Shown here piece by piece: positions 24,696 to 34,215 of a stretch of DNA of 64,000 nt (positions are counted from its first letter, which is position 1; each line of letters begins with the position of its first letter). The translations under genes and the position numbers were made by a program. Location of the stretch: contig NC_015387.1 of NCBI RefSeq assembly GCF_000195335.1, positions 2,205,168-2,269,167 of the forward strand, written 5' to 3'. Below the pieces are notes generated by a model. It was not told the DNA's origin. It made no database searches and saw only the letters and a program-made list of their open reading frames with translations. The DNA comes from Marinithermus hydrothermalis DSM 14884. GTDB lineage: Bacteria > Deinococcota > Deinococci > Deinococcales > Marinithermaceae.

Positions 24696-25736
24696 ATGCC
24701 CCTAGAGATCCGGGGGTTCGACCCCCACACGGCCAGCGAGGCCGCGTTCGCGGCCTTGAACGCGTTTGGAAACCGCGCGCGAGCGGAGCACTACCCGGAG
24801 GACCCTCCCCACACCCCGGAGGAACGCGCCCGCATGTGGCGCGCCCTCCCCCCCTACATCGAGCGCCACGCCTGGACGGCCCATCCCTCGAACGCCCCCA
24901 CGGTCGCCGCGCTGGGCGCGGTGTACGTCCCCCGAACCGAGGACAACCAGCACCTCGCGTGGTTCGAGATCCACGTGATCCCGGAATGGCGCGGCCAAGG
25001 GCTCGCCCGTCTCCTCCTCGCCCGCATCGCCGCCACCGCTCAAGCCCAGGCGCGCCGCCTCCTTCTCGCGGATACCGACGCGGACATCCCCGCGGGCGAA
25101 GCCTTCATGAGGCGCATCGGCGCGCGCCCCGGCCTCGTGGTCCGCGCCAACCAGCTCGAGCTCGCCGAACTCGACCGGGCGCGGTTACGCCGCTGGCAGG
25201 AGCGCGCCCCCCGCGACGTGTTCACGCTCGGCCTTTGGGTCGGGCCGTACCCGGAGGCGGAGCTCGAGGCCATCGCTCGCATGAAAGCCGTCATGAACAC
25301 CGCGCCGCGGGACGACCTCGAGATCGAGGACCACCACGTCACCGTGGAGGAGTTGCGCCAGGAGGAGGCCGCCCTGCAGCGGCGCGGCGTGGTGCGCTGG
25401 ACGCTGTACGCGCGGGAGCGCGGCACGGGCGAGATCGCGGGGTACACCGAGGTGTTCTGGGACCCCCTGCACCCCGAAACCCTCCACCAGGGGGACACCG
25501 GCGTCTTCCCCCGGTACCGCAACCGGGGCCTGGGTCGCTGGCTCAAAGCCGCGATGCTCGAGCGGATCCTCGCGGAGCACCCCGAGGTGCGGCGCGTCCG
25601 CACGGGAAACGCGAACTCCAACGCCCCCATGCTCAAGATCAACTACGCGCTCGGGTTCAAGCCACGCAAGACCTGGACCGAGTGGCAGGTCGCACTCGCG
25701 CGGGTGCTCGAGTACCTGGCAGCCCCAAGCTCATGA
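24696..25736 (+). CDS. Double GNAT-domain acetyltransferase
   Basis: 346 residues made of two GNAT folds in tandem. The first (about 1-165) contains WFEIHVIPEWRGQGLARLLL; the second (about 180-346) contains GDTGVFPRYRNRGLGRWLKA and ends RTGNANSNAPMLKINYALGF. This resembles the tandem GNAT proteins found in actinobacteria and Deinococcus-Thermus. The acceptor is unknown. ATG 24696 is chosen because AAAGGGA lies seven nt upstream; a TTG further upstream would extend into the leader. Confidence 0.85.
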   Translation: MPLEIRGFDPHTASEAAFAALNAFGNRARAEHYPEDPPHTPEERARMWRALPPYIERHAWTAHPSNAPTVAALGAVYVPRTEDNQHLAWFEIHVIPEWRGQGLARLLLARIAATAQAQARRLLLADTDADIPAGEAFMRRIGARPGLVVRANQLELAELDRARLRRWQERAPRDVFTLGLWVGPYPEAELEAIARMKAVMNTAPRDDLEIEDHHVTVEELRQEEAALQRRGVVRWTLYARERGTGEIAGYTEVFWDPLHPETLHQGDTGVFPRYRNRGLGRWLKAAMLERILAEHPEVRRVRTGNANSNAPMLKINYALGFKPRKTWTEWQVALARVLEYLAAPSS

Positions 25737-25749
25737 GTTTGACCGTGCG

Positions 25750-26793
25750 TTAAAACGCCCGAAGGTACTGGGGCGGCACCGCTTCTTTGAGGCCGTGGCG
25801 AGCCGCGAGCCGCAGGGGAAAGTACGGGTCGCGCAGCAGGAGCCGCCCCAAAAGCACCAGGTCTGCGCTCCCCGCCTGAAGAATGGTTTCCGCCTGCTCC
25901 CCGGTGGTGATCAGCCCCACGGCGCCCGTCCGGAGGCCCACCCGCTTCCGCACCGCGTCCGCGAAGGGCACCTGGTACCCCGGCGCAACGGGCACCCTCA
26001 CCCCGGGAACGATGCCGCCGCTCGAGCAGTCCAGCAGATCCACCCCCACCCCCTTTAGCGCCTCGGCGAAGACCACGGTGTCCTCCAGGGTCCAGCCGCC
26101 CTCGACCCAGTCGGTGGCGGACACCCGCACCAAGAGGGGAAGCTCCGGAGGGACGACCGCCCGCACCGCCTCCGCCACCATGAGGGGAAAGCGCATGCGG
26201 TTTTCCCGGCTCCCGCCGTAGCGGTCCGTCCGCCGGTTGGTCAGGGGGGAGAGGAAGGAGTGGAGCAGGTACCCGTGCGCCATGTGCAGCTCGACCACCT
26301 GGAAGCCGGCCCTTAACGCCCGCCGCGCCCCGGCCACGAAGGCCTCGAGGACGCGCGCCATCCCATCCTCGTCCAGCGCTTCCGGGACCGGCGCGTCTTG
26401 GCTGAAGGGGATGGGGCTCGGAGCCACCCCCCGCCAGTTCAAGAACCGCCCCCCCTCCCAAGGGCGGCTCGTTCCCGCCTTGCGTCCAGCGTGAGCGAGC
26501 TGGATCCCGGGCGCCGCGCCCGCCTCCCGGATCCGCCGCGCCAGCTCGGCAAGGCCCGGCACGTGCTCGTCGGACCACACCCCCAGGTCAAAGGGGCTGA
26601 TCCGTCCCCGCGGCTCCACCGCCGTGGCCTCCACCACCACGAGCCCCACCCCACCCAACGCCCGCGTGGGGTAGTGCAGGAGGTGCCAGTCCCCCACGAA
26701 CCCGTCCTCCGAGGCGTACTGGCACATGGGGGACAGGGCCAAGCGGTTCTTAAGCTCGAGGTCGCGTAGCTTCAGCGGGGAGAAGAGGCGCAT
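25750..26793 (-). CDS. NADH:flavin oxidoreductase, YqjM-type old yellow enzyme
   Basis: 347-residue FMN-dependent ene-reductase. Markers are [18 protein letters not shown] at the start (the Cys of YqjM-type enzymes), [30 protein letters not shown] with the substrate-binding His pair, [10 protein letters not shown], and the C-terminal phosphate site [14 protein letters not shown]. It reduces activated C=C bonds. ATG 26793 is preceded by CATAAT six nt upstream on the minus strand (leaderless type), so the longer frame upstream is not used. Confidence 0.94.
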   Translation of the reverse strand: MRLFSPLKLRDLELKNRLALSPMCQYASEDGFVGDWHLLHYPTRALGGVGLVVVEATAVEPRGRISPFDLGVWSDEHVPGLAELARRIREAGAAPGIQLAHAGRKAGTSRPWEGGRFLNWRGVAPSPIPFSQDAPVPEALDEDGMARVLEAFVAGARRALRAGFQVVELHMAHGYLLHSFLSPLTNRRTDRYGGSRENRMRFPLMVAEAVRAVVPPELPLLVRVSATDWVEGGWTLEDTVVFAEALKGVGVDLLDCSSGGIVPGVRVPVAPGYQVPFADAVRKRVGLRTGAVGLITTGEQAETILQAGSADLVLLGRLLLRDPYFPLRLAARHGLKEAVPPQYLRAF

Positions 26794-26813
26794 ACCCTTA
26801 TTATGCCCGTCTC

Positions 26814-28691
26814 CTACGCGAGCCACCCGTAGAGCAACCCCGGCGGGGCAGCGTAGCGGCCGCTGGGGTCGAGGCTCCACGCGAGCCGCACCAGGTACAC
26901 CAGAGCCGCCGCGTCCCAGGCCTGGGGGCGGCAAGCGTCCAGGTACGGCACCGGGGGTTCACCCGCCTCGCGCGGGCACCCGCCCACCAGCTCGGGCAGC
27001 CTGAGGTCCGGCTGGGAAAAGGCCAGCTCGAACAGGGCTTCCGCGACCCGAAGGGCCTCCCGCCTGAACCCGTAGCGCGCCAGCCCTCCGGCGAAGAGGG
27101 CGGTGTCGTGCGGCCAAACCGAGCCGTTATGGTACGAGAGCGGATTGTACCGCACCTCCTTCGCCCCGAGCGTCCGCAGACCCCAGCCGCTCCAGAGCTC
27201 CTCGGAGAACAGGGTCGCCACCAGGCGCGGCGCGACCGCTTCGGGCACGATCCCGCACCACAACAGGTGCCCCGGGTCCGAGCTCTTCACCCTAAGGGGC
27301 CGCTTCTCCCGGTCGAGGGCCAGGGCGTAGGTGCCCAGGTCCTCGAGCCAAAAACGCGCGTGGAAGGTGCGCTGCAACGCCTCGGCGCGCGCCGTCCAGG
27401 CCCGCGCCCGCTCCGGCTCCCCCAGCGCGCGGTAGAACGTGGCGGCCGCGGTGTAGGCCCGGTAGGCGTAGGCCTGCACCTCGCTCACCGCGAGGGGCGG
27501 CTCGGCCAGCCGCCCGTCCGCGTGGGACATGGAGTCGTGCGAGTCCTTCCAGGACTGGACGACCAGCCCCCCCTCCCCCTCGCGGGCGAACTCGAGAAGC
27601 CCGTCCCCGTCCGCGTCCCCGTAGCGCAGCATCCACTCGAGGGCCGCCTCCCAGTGGGGCCGTAGCGCCCGCACGAGCGCCCAGTCGCGCGTCCAGTGAG
27701 CGTACGCCTCGAGCAGGATGATGAACAGGGGGGTGGCGTCCACCGTGCCGTAATACGCGCGGAAGGGCACCCGCCCGGTGCGCGACAACTCCCCCAGCCG
27801 CACCTCGTGCAGGATCTTCCCGGGGGCCTCGTCGTTCTCGGGGTTCACGGTCCGCCCCTGGTGGGCCGCGAGGTACCGCAGCACGCCGCGGGCCACCTCC
27901 GCCCCCCAGGGCAGGGTCATGTACGCGGTGAGGAGGGCGTCCCGCCCGAAAGCGGCCACGAACCAGGGGATGCCCGCCGCGGGGTACGGCCCGTAGGGGG
28001 TCGCCAGAAGCAGGGCCCGGAGGTCGTCCACCGCCCGCTCGAGCACCGCCTGCGCGCGGGGGTCCCGGAGCCGAAGGGGGAAGGCGGCCCGCCACGCCGC
28101 GTAGTCCGGAAGGGCCGGCCCAGCCTCCGCCAGGGGGCTTTCGAGCCGGACCTCCAGGGTGATCTCCGCCCGGGCCTTCGGCTCGAGGGGGACGCGCCAG
28201 CGCCGTCCCGAGGCCGGCGGGTCCAAGCGGAGGTCCGCGGTGAACTCGAGGCCGTCCTGGGCCCGGTAGCGGAAGCGGAGGTAGTCGGGGCCTTCCTCGC
28301 GCCGGGGGTGGCGCTCGAGGCGCGCCCACCCTCGCACCTCGAAGAGGTCCTTGTAGTCCGCTTCGGCCTCGAGGGCGAGCTCCAGGGTGCGCGGCTCGAG
28401 GCTGGTGTTCTCCAGCACCAGCCGGTCCCGCCACCCGCCGCGGCGGACCTCGAGGGTGCGCCGCAACCCCACGGCCTGGGTGGGGCCTTCGAGGAGGCCC
28501 CAGCGCTGCACGAGCCGGTCCGGTCGGGGCTGGTGGGTGGTGAGGAGCTGGAAGCCGGGCAGGTCGAGGCGGTAGCGGGAGAGGAAACGGGTGTCGTGCC
28601 GGTATGCGCCTTCCGCCCCGGTCTCGATCCAGCCCGCCTCGGAGAGAACCAGGTAGGTGTCGTCTTCCTTAAGGGAAAGCATGGTCTTCAT
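26814..28691 (-). CDS. Glycogen-debranching-type amylo-alpha-1,6-glucosidase
   Basis: 625 residues. The N-terminal domain begins [19 protein letters not shown] and [15 protein letters not shown], matching the N-terminal domain of bacterial glycogen-debranching-like enzymes. The C-terminal (alpha/alpha)6 domain has [33 protein letters not shown] and [20 protein letters not shown]. No signal peptide, so it acts in the cytoplasm on imported oligosaccharides or stored glucan. It starts 11 nt after the permease gene in the sugar ABC operon, which links it to the transported sugar. No SD is seen at either Met (28691 or 28682). Confidence 0.9.
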   Translation of the reverse strand: MKTMLSLKEDDTYLVLSEAGWIETGAEGAYRHDTRFLSRYRLDLPGFQLLTTHQPRPDRLVQRWGLLEGPTQAVGLRRTLEVRRGGWRDRLVLENTSLEPRTLELALEAEADYKDLFEVRGWARLERHPRREEGPDYLRFRYRAQDGLEFTADLRLDPPASGRRWRVPLEPKARAEITLEVRLESPLAEAGPALPDYAAWRAAFPLRLRDPRAQAVLERAVDDLRALLLATPYGPYPAAGIPWFVAAFGRDALLTAYMTLPWGAEVARGVLRYLAAHQGRTVNPENDEAPGKILHEVRLGELSRTGRVPFRAYYGTVDATPLFIILLEAYAHWTRDWALVRALRPHWEAALEWMLRYGDADGDGLLEFAREGEGGLVVQSWKDSHDSMSHADGRLAEPPLAVSEVQAYAYRAYTAAATFYRALGEPERARAWTARAEALQRTFHARFWLEDLGTYALALDREKRPLRVKSSDPGHLLWCGIVPEAVAPRLVATLFSEELWSGWGLRTLGAKEVRYNPLSYHNGSVWPHDTALFAGGLARYGFRREALRVAEALFELAFSQPDLRLPELVGGCPREAGEPPVPYLDACRPQAWDAAALVYLVRLAWSLDPSGRYAAPPGLLYGWLA

Positions 28692-28702
28692 TTAAGGTCG
28701 GT

Positions 28703-30088
28703 TTATCCTTTCAGTCCACTGAACGAGACGCCTTCGACGAAGTACCGCTGGAAAACCACGAACAACACGACGATGGGGATCATGGAGAGGAAGGCCCCCG
28801 CGAGGATCAACCCCCAGTCCCCGGCCACGCCGTAGGCCTGGCGGAAGGCTAAAAGCCCCACCGGCAGCGTGAACACATCCTGCGGGCTCGTGAGGACCAC
28901 CAGCGGCCAGAAGAAGCTGTTCCAGGAGCCTTGGAAGGTCAGGATGGTGAGGGCCCCGAGGGCCGGGGTGGAGATGGGCAGCACGACCCGGAAAAAGGTC
29001 TGGAAGGGGGTGGCCCCGTCTATCAGCGCGGCCTCCTCGATCTCTTTGGGGATGGACTCGAAGAACTGCTTCATGATGAAGACCGAGCTCGAGCCCACGA
29101 TCCCCGGCACGATCACGCCCCAGGGGTGGTTGAGGAGGGTTTCCAGCCCAAACAGGCGGGTGAGGCCGAAGATCCCGTCGCGCAACACCAGGTAGTTGGA
29201 GATGAAGATCACCTGGAAGGGCACCATCATGCTGAAGAGCATGAAGAGAAAGAGGGCGTGCCGGCCGGGGAAGCGGAGGCGCGCCAGGGCGTACCCGGCC
29301 ATCGAACCGAAGAGCAGGTTGCCGATCACGGTGAAGAAGGCAATGTAGAAGCTGTTGAGGGTCCAGCGCCAGAACAGGCTCTCCCCCGTGCTGAGGCTCC
29401 GGGCCTCGCGGAAGACGCGCACGTAGTTGTGGAACACGTACCCGAGGAAGCCCGGGGTGAGGTTGTCCCAGCTCGCAACGCGCCCGCGCCGCTCGATGCG
29501 GTTCGGGGCGAGGGTGGCCTCGACGAACCGCTGGCCGCGCGGCACCTCGAGGTCCGCCGGGAGCCGCTCGATCCTGGGCCCGTCCCCCACGTACCGCACG
29601 GTGAAGCGGTAACGCACAAAGGTGCCCGCCTGCCCCCGGTAGGTGCCCGGACGCCGCGCGACCTCCTCGACGGGGCTGACCTCCGCGTAGTCCGCGGCGT
29701 AGGGGCCCTCTCGCACCGCGCCGAGGCCCGCGCCGGGCTTGCGCCTCGGGATCCGCACCTCGGGGGGGATCGCCTCCCGGCCCTCGGGCACGAAGTAGGT
29801 GACCGTAAACGGGACCTCCGCGCCGGGCGCGAACCCGCCCAGCCACGGGTCGCGCGCCCCGGCTTGGCCGAGCTGCCAGGCCGCCGCCCAGTTTCTGGGG
29901 GAGAGTTGCGGGAAGAGGAAGCGGAAGGGCTGCTCGAGGGGGTCGTCCTTGAGGCTGGTGATGAAGGCCACGTACAACGTACCGATGAAGAGCGTGCCGA
30001 TGAAGAGGAGCGTGCCGTAGATCCACCCCACGCGCGCCCAGCGCCGCCGGGCGAGGAAGACGGGGTCCACCTGCGACGGCGCGGTCAT
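28703..30088 (-). CDS. Sugar ABC transporter permease, MalG-type with large insertion
   Basis: 461 residues, far longer than the usual 270-300 for MalG-type permeases. Helix 1 (about 20-45) is followed by a loop of about 170 residues on the outer side (with FTVTYFVPEGREAIPPEV and TFVRYRFTVRYVGDG), then five C-terminal helices and the EAA loop IEEAALIDGATPFQTFFRV, where the ATPase docks. It abuts the malF-type gene with no gap. No ATPase gene is present, so a shared MsmX-type ATPase is probably used. Confidence 0.9.
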   Translation of the reverse strand: MTAPSQVDPVFLARRRWARVGWIYGTLLFIGTLFIGTLYVAFITSLKDDPLEQPFRFLFPQLSPRNWAAAWQLGQAGARDPWLGGFAPGAEVPFTVTYFVPEGREAIPPEVRIPRRKPGAGLGAVREGPYAADYAEVSPVEEVARRPGTYRGQAGTFVRYRFTVRYVGDGPRIERLPADLEVPRGQRFVEATLAPNRIERRGRVASWDNLTPGFLGYVFHNYVRVFREARSLSTGESLFWRWTLNSFYIAFFTVIGNLLFGSMAGYALARLRFPGRHALFLFMLFSMMVPFQVIFISNYLVLRDGIFGLTRLFGLETLLNHPWGVIVPGIVGSSSVFIMKQFFESIPKEIEEAALIDGATPFQTFFRVVLPISTPALGALTILTFQGSWNSFFWPLVVLTSPQDVFTLPVGLLAFRQAYGVAGDWGLILAGAFLSMIPIVVLFVVFQRYFVEGVSFSGLKG

Positions 30089-31177
30089 CTAGTACCCCCT
30101 TTCCGAGATCCCGAAGCGGCGCTGCAGGAGCACCACCGCCAGCGTGAGGAGCGCGAGGACCAGCGCGGCGCCCGCCCCGAACCCGACCTTGGGCGTGGCC
30201 CCGGAAGGGAAGACGCTGTTGTAGACGTAGTAGGCCAGGGTGATGGTGGACTCGAGCGGCGCGGCGTTCCCGATCAGGGCGACCTGGTCGAAGAGCTGGA
30301 GGGTGCCGATCAGGCTCATCGTGACCACGAGGAAGATCACTGGCCGCAGGAGGGGGACGGTGATCTTGAAGAACTGCTGCACGGGGGTGGCCCCGTCGAT
30401 CGCCGCGGCCTCGTAGATCGTTTTGGGGATGTCCTGCAGGCCGGCCAGGAAGATGAGCATGAAAGTGGGGATCGTGGTGTAGATGTTCATGATGATGATC
30501 GACCAGAGGGGGATGGGCACCCCGAGCCACTCCCGGCGGGTGTTCAGCCAGACCGTCTTGACCTCGATCCCCTCGCGCGGCGCGAGGACACCGAGGGCGA
30601 CGAGAAACCAGGTGAGCGCGAGGGCCAGGACCAAGGAGGCGGTGGCGAGGGCCGGGTCGAACAGGTGCACCGGCAGGCCAAGCCGCCGCTCCCAAGCGAC
30701 CTGTACGAGCTGGAACAGGAGGAAAAGCCCGAGGAAGGTCAGGAGGATGGGCGCGTGGGCCTCGAGCCACCCGAGGGCGTAGTTGAGGAAGCCCCGGCGC
30801 TGGAAGACCCAGATGAAGATCAGGGTCGCGGCGGCGCTGGAGAGGATGCTGGGGAGGTAGTAAACGGTGCGGAAAAACGTCACGCCTCGGATTTTGGTGT
30901 TCAGGATTGCGGCGAGCACCAGCGCGAGGAAGGTCTGCACGACGGTGACGAAGAACGAGTAGAACAGGGTGTTGCGCAGGGCCCGGAGGAAAAGATCTTC
31001 CCGGAACAGCGCGGCGTAGTTCTGAAACCCCACCCACTCGGGAGCGTGGAACAGGTCGTACTGGGTGAAGCTGAAGTACACGGTGCGCAGGAAGGCGTAG
31101 AGGAAGAACACCCCCAGCACGGACAAGTAGGGCGCGAGGAAACCCAGGGCGTAGAGGGCTTCCGTTCTTCTGTGCAT
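30089..31177 (-). CDS. Sugar ABC transporter permease, MalF-type
   Basis: 362 residues with eight or so helices. The EAA loop is KTIYEAAAIDGATPVQQFFK near residue 265. The start is ATG 31177, five nt after GGAGG; a TTG four codons upstream is rejected because it overlaps that ribosome site. A ~70-residue segment between helices (DPALATASL to EWLGVP) adds an extra hydrophobic stretch. It pairs with the MalG-type gene as the channel dimer. Confidence 0.92.
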   Translation of the reverse strand: MHRRTEALYALGFLAPYLSVLGVFFLYAFLRTVYFSFTQYDLFHAPEWVGFQNYAALFREDLFLRALRNTLFYSFFVTVVQTFLALVLAAILNTKIRGVTFFRTVYYLPSILSSAAATLIFIWVFQRRGFLNYALGWLEAHAPILLTFLGLFLLFQLVQVAWERRLGLPVHLFDPALATASLVLALALTWFLVALGVLAPREGIEVKTVWLNTRREWLGVPIPLWSIIIMNIYTTIPTFMLIFLAGLQDIPKTIYEAAAIDGATPVQQFFKITVPLLRPVIFLVVTMSLIGTLQLFDQVALIGNAAPLESTITLAYYVYNSVFPSGATPKVGFGAGAALVLALLTLAVVLLQRRFGISERGY

Positions 31178-31195
31178 GCCGGCCTCCAAAAGCCG

Positions 31196-31225
31196 GGGCC
31201 GGACGGCGCGGATGCCGTCCGGCCC
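31196..31225 (-). other. Intercistronic hairpin between binding-protein and permease genes
   Basis: Perfect 12-bp stem, GGGCCGGACGGC (31196-31207) with its complement (31214-31225) and a 6-nt loop. It begins 7 nt after the binding-protein stop codon and ends before the malF ribosome site. No T-run follows, so it is better read as an mRNA stabiliser or attenuator than a full terminator. Confidence 0.75.
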
Positions 31226-31232
31226 GTTCGGC

Positions 31233-32453
31233 TTACTTATGCCCGGTCAAGCGGTCCAAGCGGTCCTGTGCGTCCGCCAGGGCCTGGTCCACGCTCTTCT
31301 CGCCCAGCAACACGGCGGAGAGCGCCTCGTTGATGATGTTCATCCAGTCGGCCCCCAGACCGCGGAACTCGAAGGGGAAGACGTTGCCCTGGCTCGCGCC
31401 CTGGAAGACCACGCGGTTGAGCTGGGGCTCCTTGCCCGGACGCTGGAAGTACGGGTTGTTCGCGAGCGCGGCCCGGCTCGGAATGGCGAGGCCCCGCTCG
31501 AGCACCCACTGCTGGGCCTCGGGGCTGGTCAACAGCTCGAGGACCTTGAGGGCGGCCTCCTTGTTCTTCGAGCCTTCGTACAGGCTCCAGGAGACGGTGA
31601 AGATGAAGTTGCCGCGCTGACCGGTCACCGGGTCCTTGGGGATGAAGGTGGTGCCGTAGTTCAGGTTCGGCGCCTGATCGCGCAAGAACCCGGCGATCCA
31701 GGCCCCTTCGATCGCCGCGGCGACCTCCTCGGTGGCGAAGCACCCGCCGGTCCAGCCCTGGCCGAGGTCTTGCGCGAGCACGCCGACCCCGCGATCGACC
31801 AGGCCGGTGTACCACTCGAACGCCCGGCGGAAGTTCTCGTCCAGGACGGTGCGGCCGTCCTCGTTAAAGGGTTTCCATCCGGTCGCGAAGGCAAACGCCC
31901 CGAACCGGGCGAAGTCCGGGACCACGCAGATCCCGTGCACGTCGCCCAGGCGGTCCACCACGGCCTTCAGCTTGGCCTCGAAAGTCTCCCAAGTGTCGTT
32001 CTGGTTGGGGAAGGGAACCCCGGCCTCCTCGAAGAGGTCCTTGTTAAACTCGATCGCCAGGGTGTTGAAGTCCTTGGGGATCCCGTAGAGGTGGCCGTCG
32101 AGGGTGAAGGCCTGCACCAGGTTATCCAGGAAGGGCTCGGCGTCCACGCCCAGCGCGTCCAGCGCCGCGACCTTGCCGGACGCAAAAGCCGCCCGGGACC
32201 AGAAGATATCCACGTAGAAGAGGTCCGGCGCGGTGCCGGCCGAGAGCGCGTTGAAGATGAACTGCTGGAAGTCCCCCTCGACGGGCTCGTACACCACCTC
32301 GATCCCCGTGCCCTCGAGGGCGGGGCGCACCACGTTCTCGAGCACCCCGTTCACGATGGCCACGTCCGTCCCGCCCCACCCCGAGATGCGCACCTGCACC
32401 TGAGCCGACGCTAGGCCCAACAGCGCCAGTGCAATCACCAACAACCGTTTCAT
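31233..32453 (-). CDS. Sugar ABC transporter substrate-binding protein
   Basis: 406 residues, extracellular solute-binding family 1 (MalE-like). Signal peptide MKRLLVIALALLGLASA then QVQVRISGWGG. Typical features are NALSAGTAPDLFYVDIFWSR, FNTLAIEFNKDLFEEAG and MNIINEALSAVLLGEKSVDQAL at the end. The ligand is probably an oligosaccharide given the debranching enzyme downstream. SD AGGAGG seven nt before the ATG. It lies 78 nt after the LacI gene on the same strand. Confidence 0.93.
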   Translation of the reverse strand: MKRLLVIALALLGLASAQVQVRISGWGGTDVAIVNGVLENVVRPALEGTGIEVVYEPVEGDFQQFIFNALSAGTAPDLFYVDIFWSRAAFASGKVAALDALGVDAEPFLDNLVQAFTLDGHLYGIPKDFNTLAIEFNKDLFEEAGVPFPNQNDTWETFEAKLKAVVDRLGDVHGICVVPDFARFGAFAFATGWKPFNEDGRTVLDENFRRAFEWYTGLVDRGVGVLAQDLGQGWTGGCFATEEVAAAIEGAWIAGFLRDQAPNLNYGTTFIPKDPVTGQRGNFIFTVSWSLYEGSKNKEAALKVLELLTSPEAQQWVLERGLAIPSRAALANNPYFQRPGKEPQLNRVVFQGASQGNVFPFEFRGLGADWMNIINEALSAVLLGEKSVDQALADAQDRLDRLTGHK

Positions 32454-32531
32454 GCCATACCTCCTTGCCTCTAGCAAGCACGTGCGATACGCCTCGAGCC
32501 TATGGGCCGCTAGCCTTGTGGGGTCCTCCGG

Positions 32532-33512
32532 TTAGGGTTTCACCCCCTTCCGCGCGGTGCTTTGACGCACGACGAGCTGTACCGGAACCCGCTCGCCCCG
32601 CGGGCTCCGGCCCTCGAAGGCTTCCCCAAGCAAGCGAACGGCGGTGTGCGCCACCCGCCGAATGTCCTGCCGAACGGTGGTGAGGCCCTCCCCGATCTCG
32701 GGTAGGTCGTCGTACCCCACGAGCGAAACGTCCTGCGGCACCTTGAGCCCCAGGTCCTCGAGGGCCGCGCGCGCCCCCACCGCCATCTCGTCGGAAGCCG
32801 CGAAGATCGCGGTAAAGCGCAGCCCGCCCTCCCAGGCGCGGCGCAGCGTCCGGTAGGCGGCGAGCACGGAGAACTCCCCGTCCAGCACCAGCTCGCTCCG
32901 GAAGGGCACCCCGTAGGCCTCGAGGGCGCGACGGTACCCGGCCAGCCGGTCGCGGCCGGCCTGGTTGTGGAGGTGTCCCGTGAGGTGCAGGATCTCCCGG
33001 TGCCCCAGCTCGAGGAGGTGCCGGGTGGCGAGGTACCCGCCCTCCTCGTCGTGCGGCGCCACCCAGAAGACGCCGGGATAGACCCCCACGAGGACGAAGG
33101 CCTGGCCGTGCTCTTGCAGGTACTCCAGGCGCGGGTCGTGCTCGTGCGCGCCCAGGAGGATGTAGCCCTTCGCGGGCTCGAGGGGCAGGCCCACGGGGTC
33201 CGTAGGCACCTCACGGAGGCGGAATCCTTCCTGCCAGAGGGCGTCCGCGAGGTACTCGTAGAGGAGGGTGAAGTACGGGGTGAGCCGGGGCACGCCGGGG
33301 AGTTGCAGCACCCCTACGGTCCGTTCACCCCGTCCAGTGAGCTCGCGGGCTACGGGGTTCGGCACGTACCCTAGGGCGCGCACCACCTCGAGCACCCGAG
33401 CGCGGGTCTGGGGGTGTACACCGGGACGCCCGTTGAGCACGCGGCTGACCGTCCCGGTCGAGACCCCGGCCAGCTTGGCTACCTCGCGGATCGTGACCCG
33501 TTGCTTGCGCAT
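32532..33512 (-). CDS. LacI-family transcriptional regulator
   Basis: 326 residues. Helix-turn-helix VTIREVAKLAGVSTGTVSRV with the hinge-helix region NPVARELTGRG, then a periplasmic-binding-fold effector domain (FTAIFAASDEMAVGARAAL, VSLVGYDDLPEI). First gene of the sugar operon, so it likely represses itself and the transporter and responds to the imported sugar or a product. The recognition helix type fits the TGTAAACGTTTACA-like sites found just upstream. ATG 33512 is preferred to a GTG at 33518. Confidence 0.93.
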   Translation of the reverse strand: MRKQRVTIREVAKLAGVSTGTVSRVLNGRPGVHPQTRARVLEVVRALGYVPNPVARELTGRGERTVGVLQLPGVPRLTPYFTLLYEYLADALWQEGFRLREVPTDPVGLPLEPAKGYILLGAHEHDPRLEYLQEHGQAFVLVGVYPGVFWVAPHDEEGGYLATRHLLELGHREILHLTGHLHNQAGRDRLAGYRRALEAYGVPFRSELVLDGEFSVLAAYRTLRRAWEGGLRFTAIFAASDEMAVGARAALEDLGLKVPQDVSLVGYDDLPEIGEGLTTVRQDIRRVAHTAVRLLGEAFEGRSPRGERVPVQLVVRQSTARKGVKP

Positions 33513-33527
33513 CCCCACCCCGGATCT

Positions 33528-33541
33528 TGTAATCGTTTACA
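33528..33541. promoter_or_regulatory. LacI-type operator near own promoter
   Basis: TGTAATCGTTTACA, a 14-bp palindrome with one mismatched pair, 16 bp upstream of the regulator ATG and just downstream of its -10 box. A further half site TGTAAACGC lies at 33549-33557, over the -10. Confidence 0.7.
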
Positions 33542-33546
33542 TCAAC

Positions 33547-33576
33547 ACTGTAAACGCTCCGGCCGCATACTGTCAA
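33547..33576 (-). promoter_or_regulatory. Promoter of the LacI/sugar operon
   Basis: Minus strand TTGACA at 33576-33571, 18-bp spacer, TACAGT at 33552-33547. The operator at 33528-33541 and the half site at 33549-33557 surround the start point, so repressor binding would block transcription. Confidence 0.65.
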
Positions 33577-33667
33577 GCGTTCCAGGAGAACAAGCGCATA
33601 GTTTGCACGATAATTTAGGTGTGCTCGTGGAGGGATACGCGCCCCTCATCGGGCCGTATCGCGTCCC

Positions 33668-33679
33668 GTAAACGTTTAC
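33668..33679. promoter_or_regulatory. Distal LacI-type operator
   Basis: GTAAACGTTTAC, a perfect 12-bp palindrome matching the proximal site, centred about 139 bp from it. It may act as an auxiliary operator by looping or affect the divergent DUF2203 promoter at 33722. Confidence 0.65.
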
Positions 33680-33721
33680 AAATACGGGCCCGCGCGCCCA
33701 CGCCCAGGGATTGCAATGCAC

Positions 33722-33751
33722 TTGTCCGTAAAACTGAGTATGGTATACTCA
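33722..33751 (+). promoter_or_regulatory. DUF2203 promoter overlapped by a 17-bp palindrome
   Basis: TTGTCC (33722-33727), 16-bp spacer, TATACT (33744-33749). The -10 lies inside TGAGTATGGTATACTCA (33735-33751), a perfect palindrome with 7-bp arms and a 3-bp centre. That placement suggests an operator, but no matching regulator is recognised in the window. Confidence 0.6.
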
Positions 33752-33762
33752 AGTTGGGGTGG

Positions 33763-34206
33763 ATGATGTACTACCGGCTGTTCTCGCTCGACGAGGCCCG
33801 TAAACTCCTACCCGAACTCCAGCGCGTCCTGCGCCAAATGCAGGAGGCCAAAACTGCCCTTACCCAGCTGCAGGCCCGCCTCAAGCTCACCCGACCCCAC
33901 ACCCCCGAGCGCCGGGCGCTCGAGGAGGAGGCCCGCTTCCTCATCGGCTCCCTCGAGGCCGACAAAGCCTACCTCGACCAGCTCGGGGTGCACCTCAAGG
34001 ACCTGGACCGCGGCCTGGTGGACTTTCCTGCCCGGCTCGGCGGCCAGGTCGTCTTCCTGTGCTGGCAGCTCGGTGAACCGGACATCACCTACTGGCACCC
34101 GCTCACAGGCGGGTACGCGGAGCGCCGGCCCTTGCCGCAGGCCGAGCCCGCCCTCCAACCGGCCCCACCCCCGCGCGCCTCCCCTGACGCCTGCGAGGCG
34201 CGCTAA
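33763..34206 (+). CDS. DUF2203 family protein
   Basis: 147 residues (two Met codons in a row at the start). The family pattern is visible: YYRLFSLDEARKLLPELQR, a long helical middle (about 25-75), then LKDLDRGLVDFPARLGGQVVFLCWQLGEPDITYWH. The tail is proline-rich. Function unknown; the protein is cytoplasmic. GGGGTGG precedes the ATG. It converges with the small metalloprotease gene, leaving 9 bp between stops. Confidence 0.85.
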   Translation: MMYYRLFSLDEARKLLPELQRVLRQMQEAKTALTQLQARLKLTRPHTPERRALEEEARFLIGSLEADKAYLDQLGVHLKDLDRGLVDFPARLGGQVVFLCWQLGEPDITYWHPLTGGYAERRPLPQAEPALQPAPPPRASPDACEAR

Positions 34207-34215
34207 GCCCCCTAC

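Noticed and set aside
28931..31333. 800-residue plus-strand frame opposite the sugar permeases
   Set aside because: Antisense shadow rich in E/G/R/H with no domain; the minus-strand permeases are clear.
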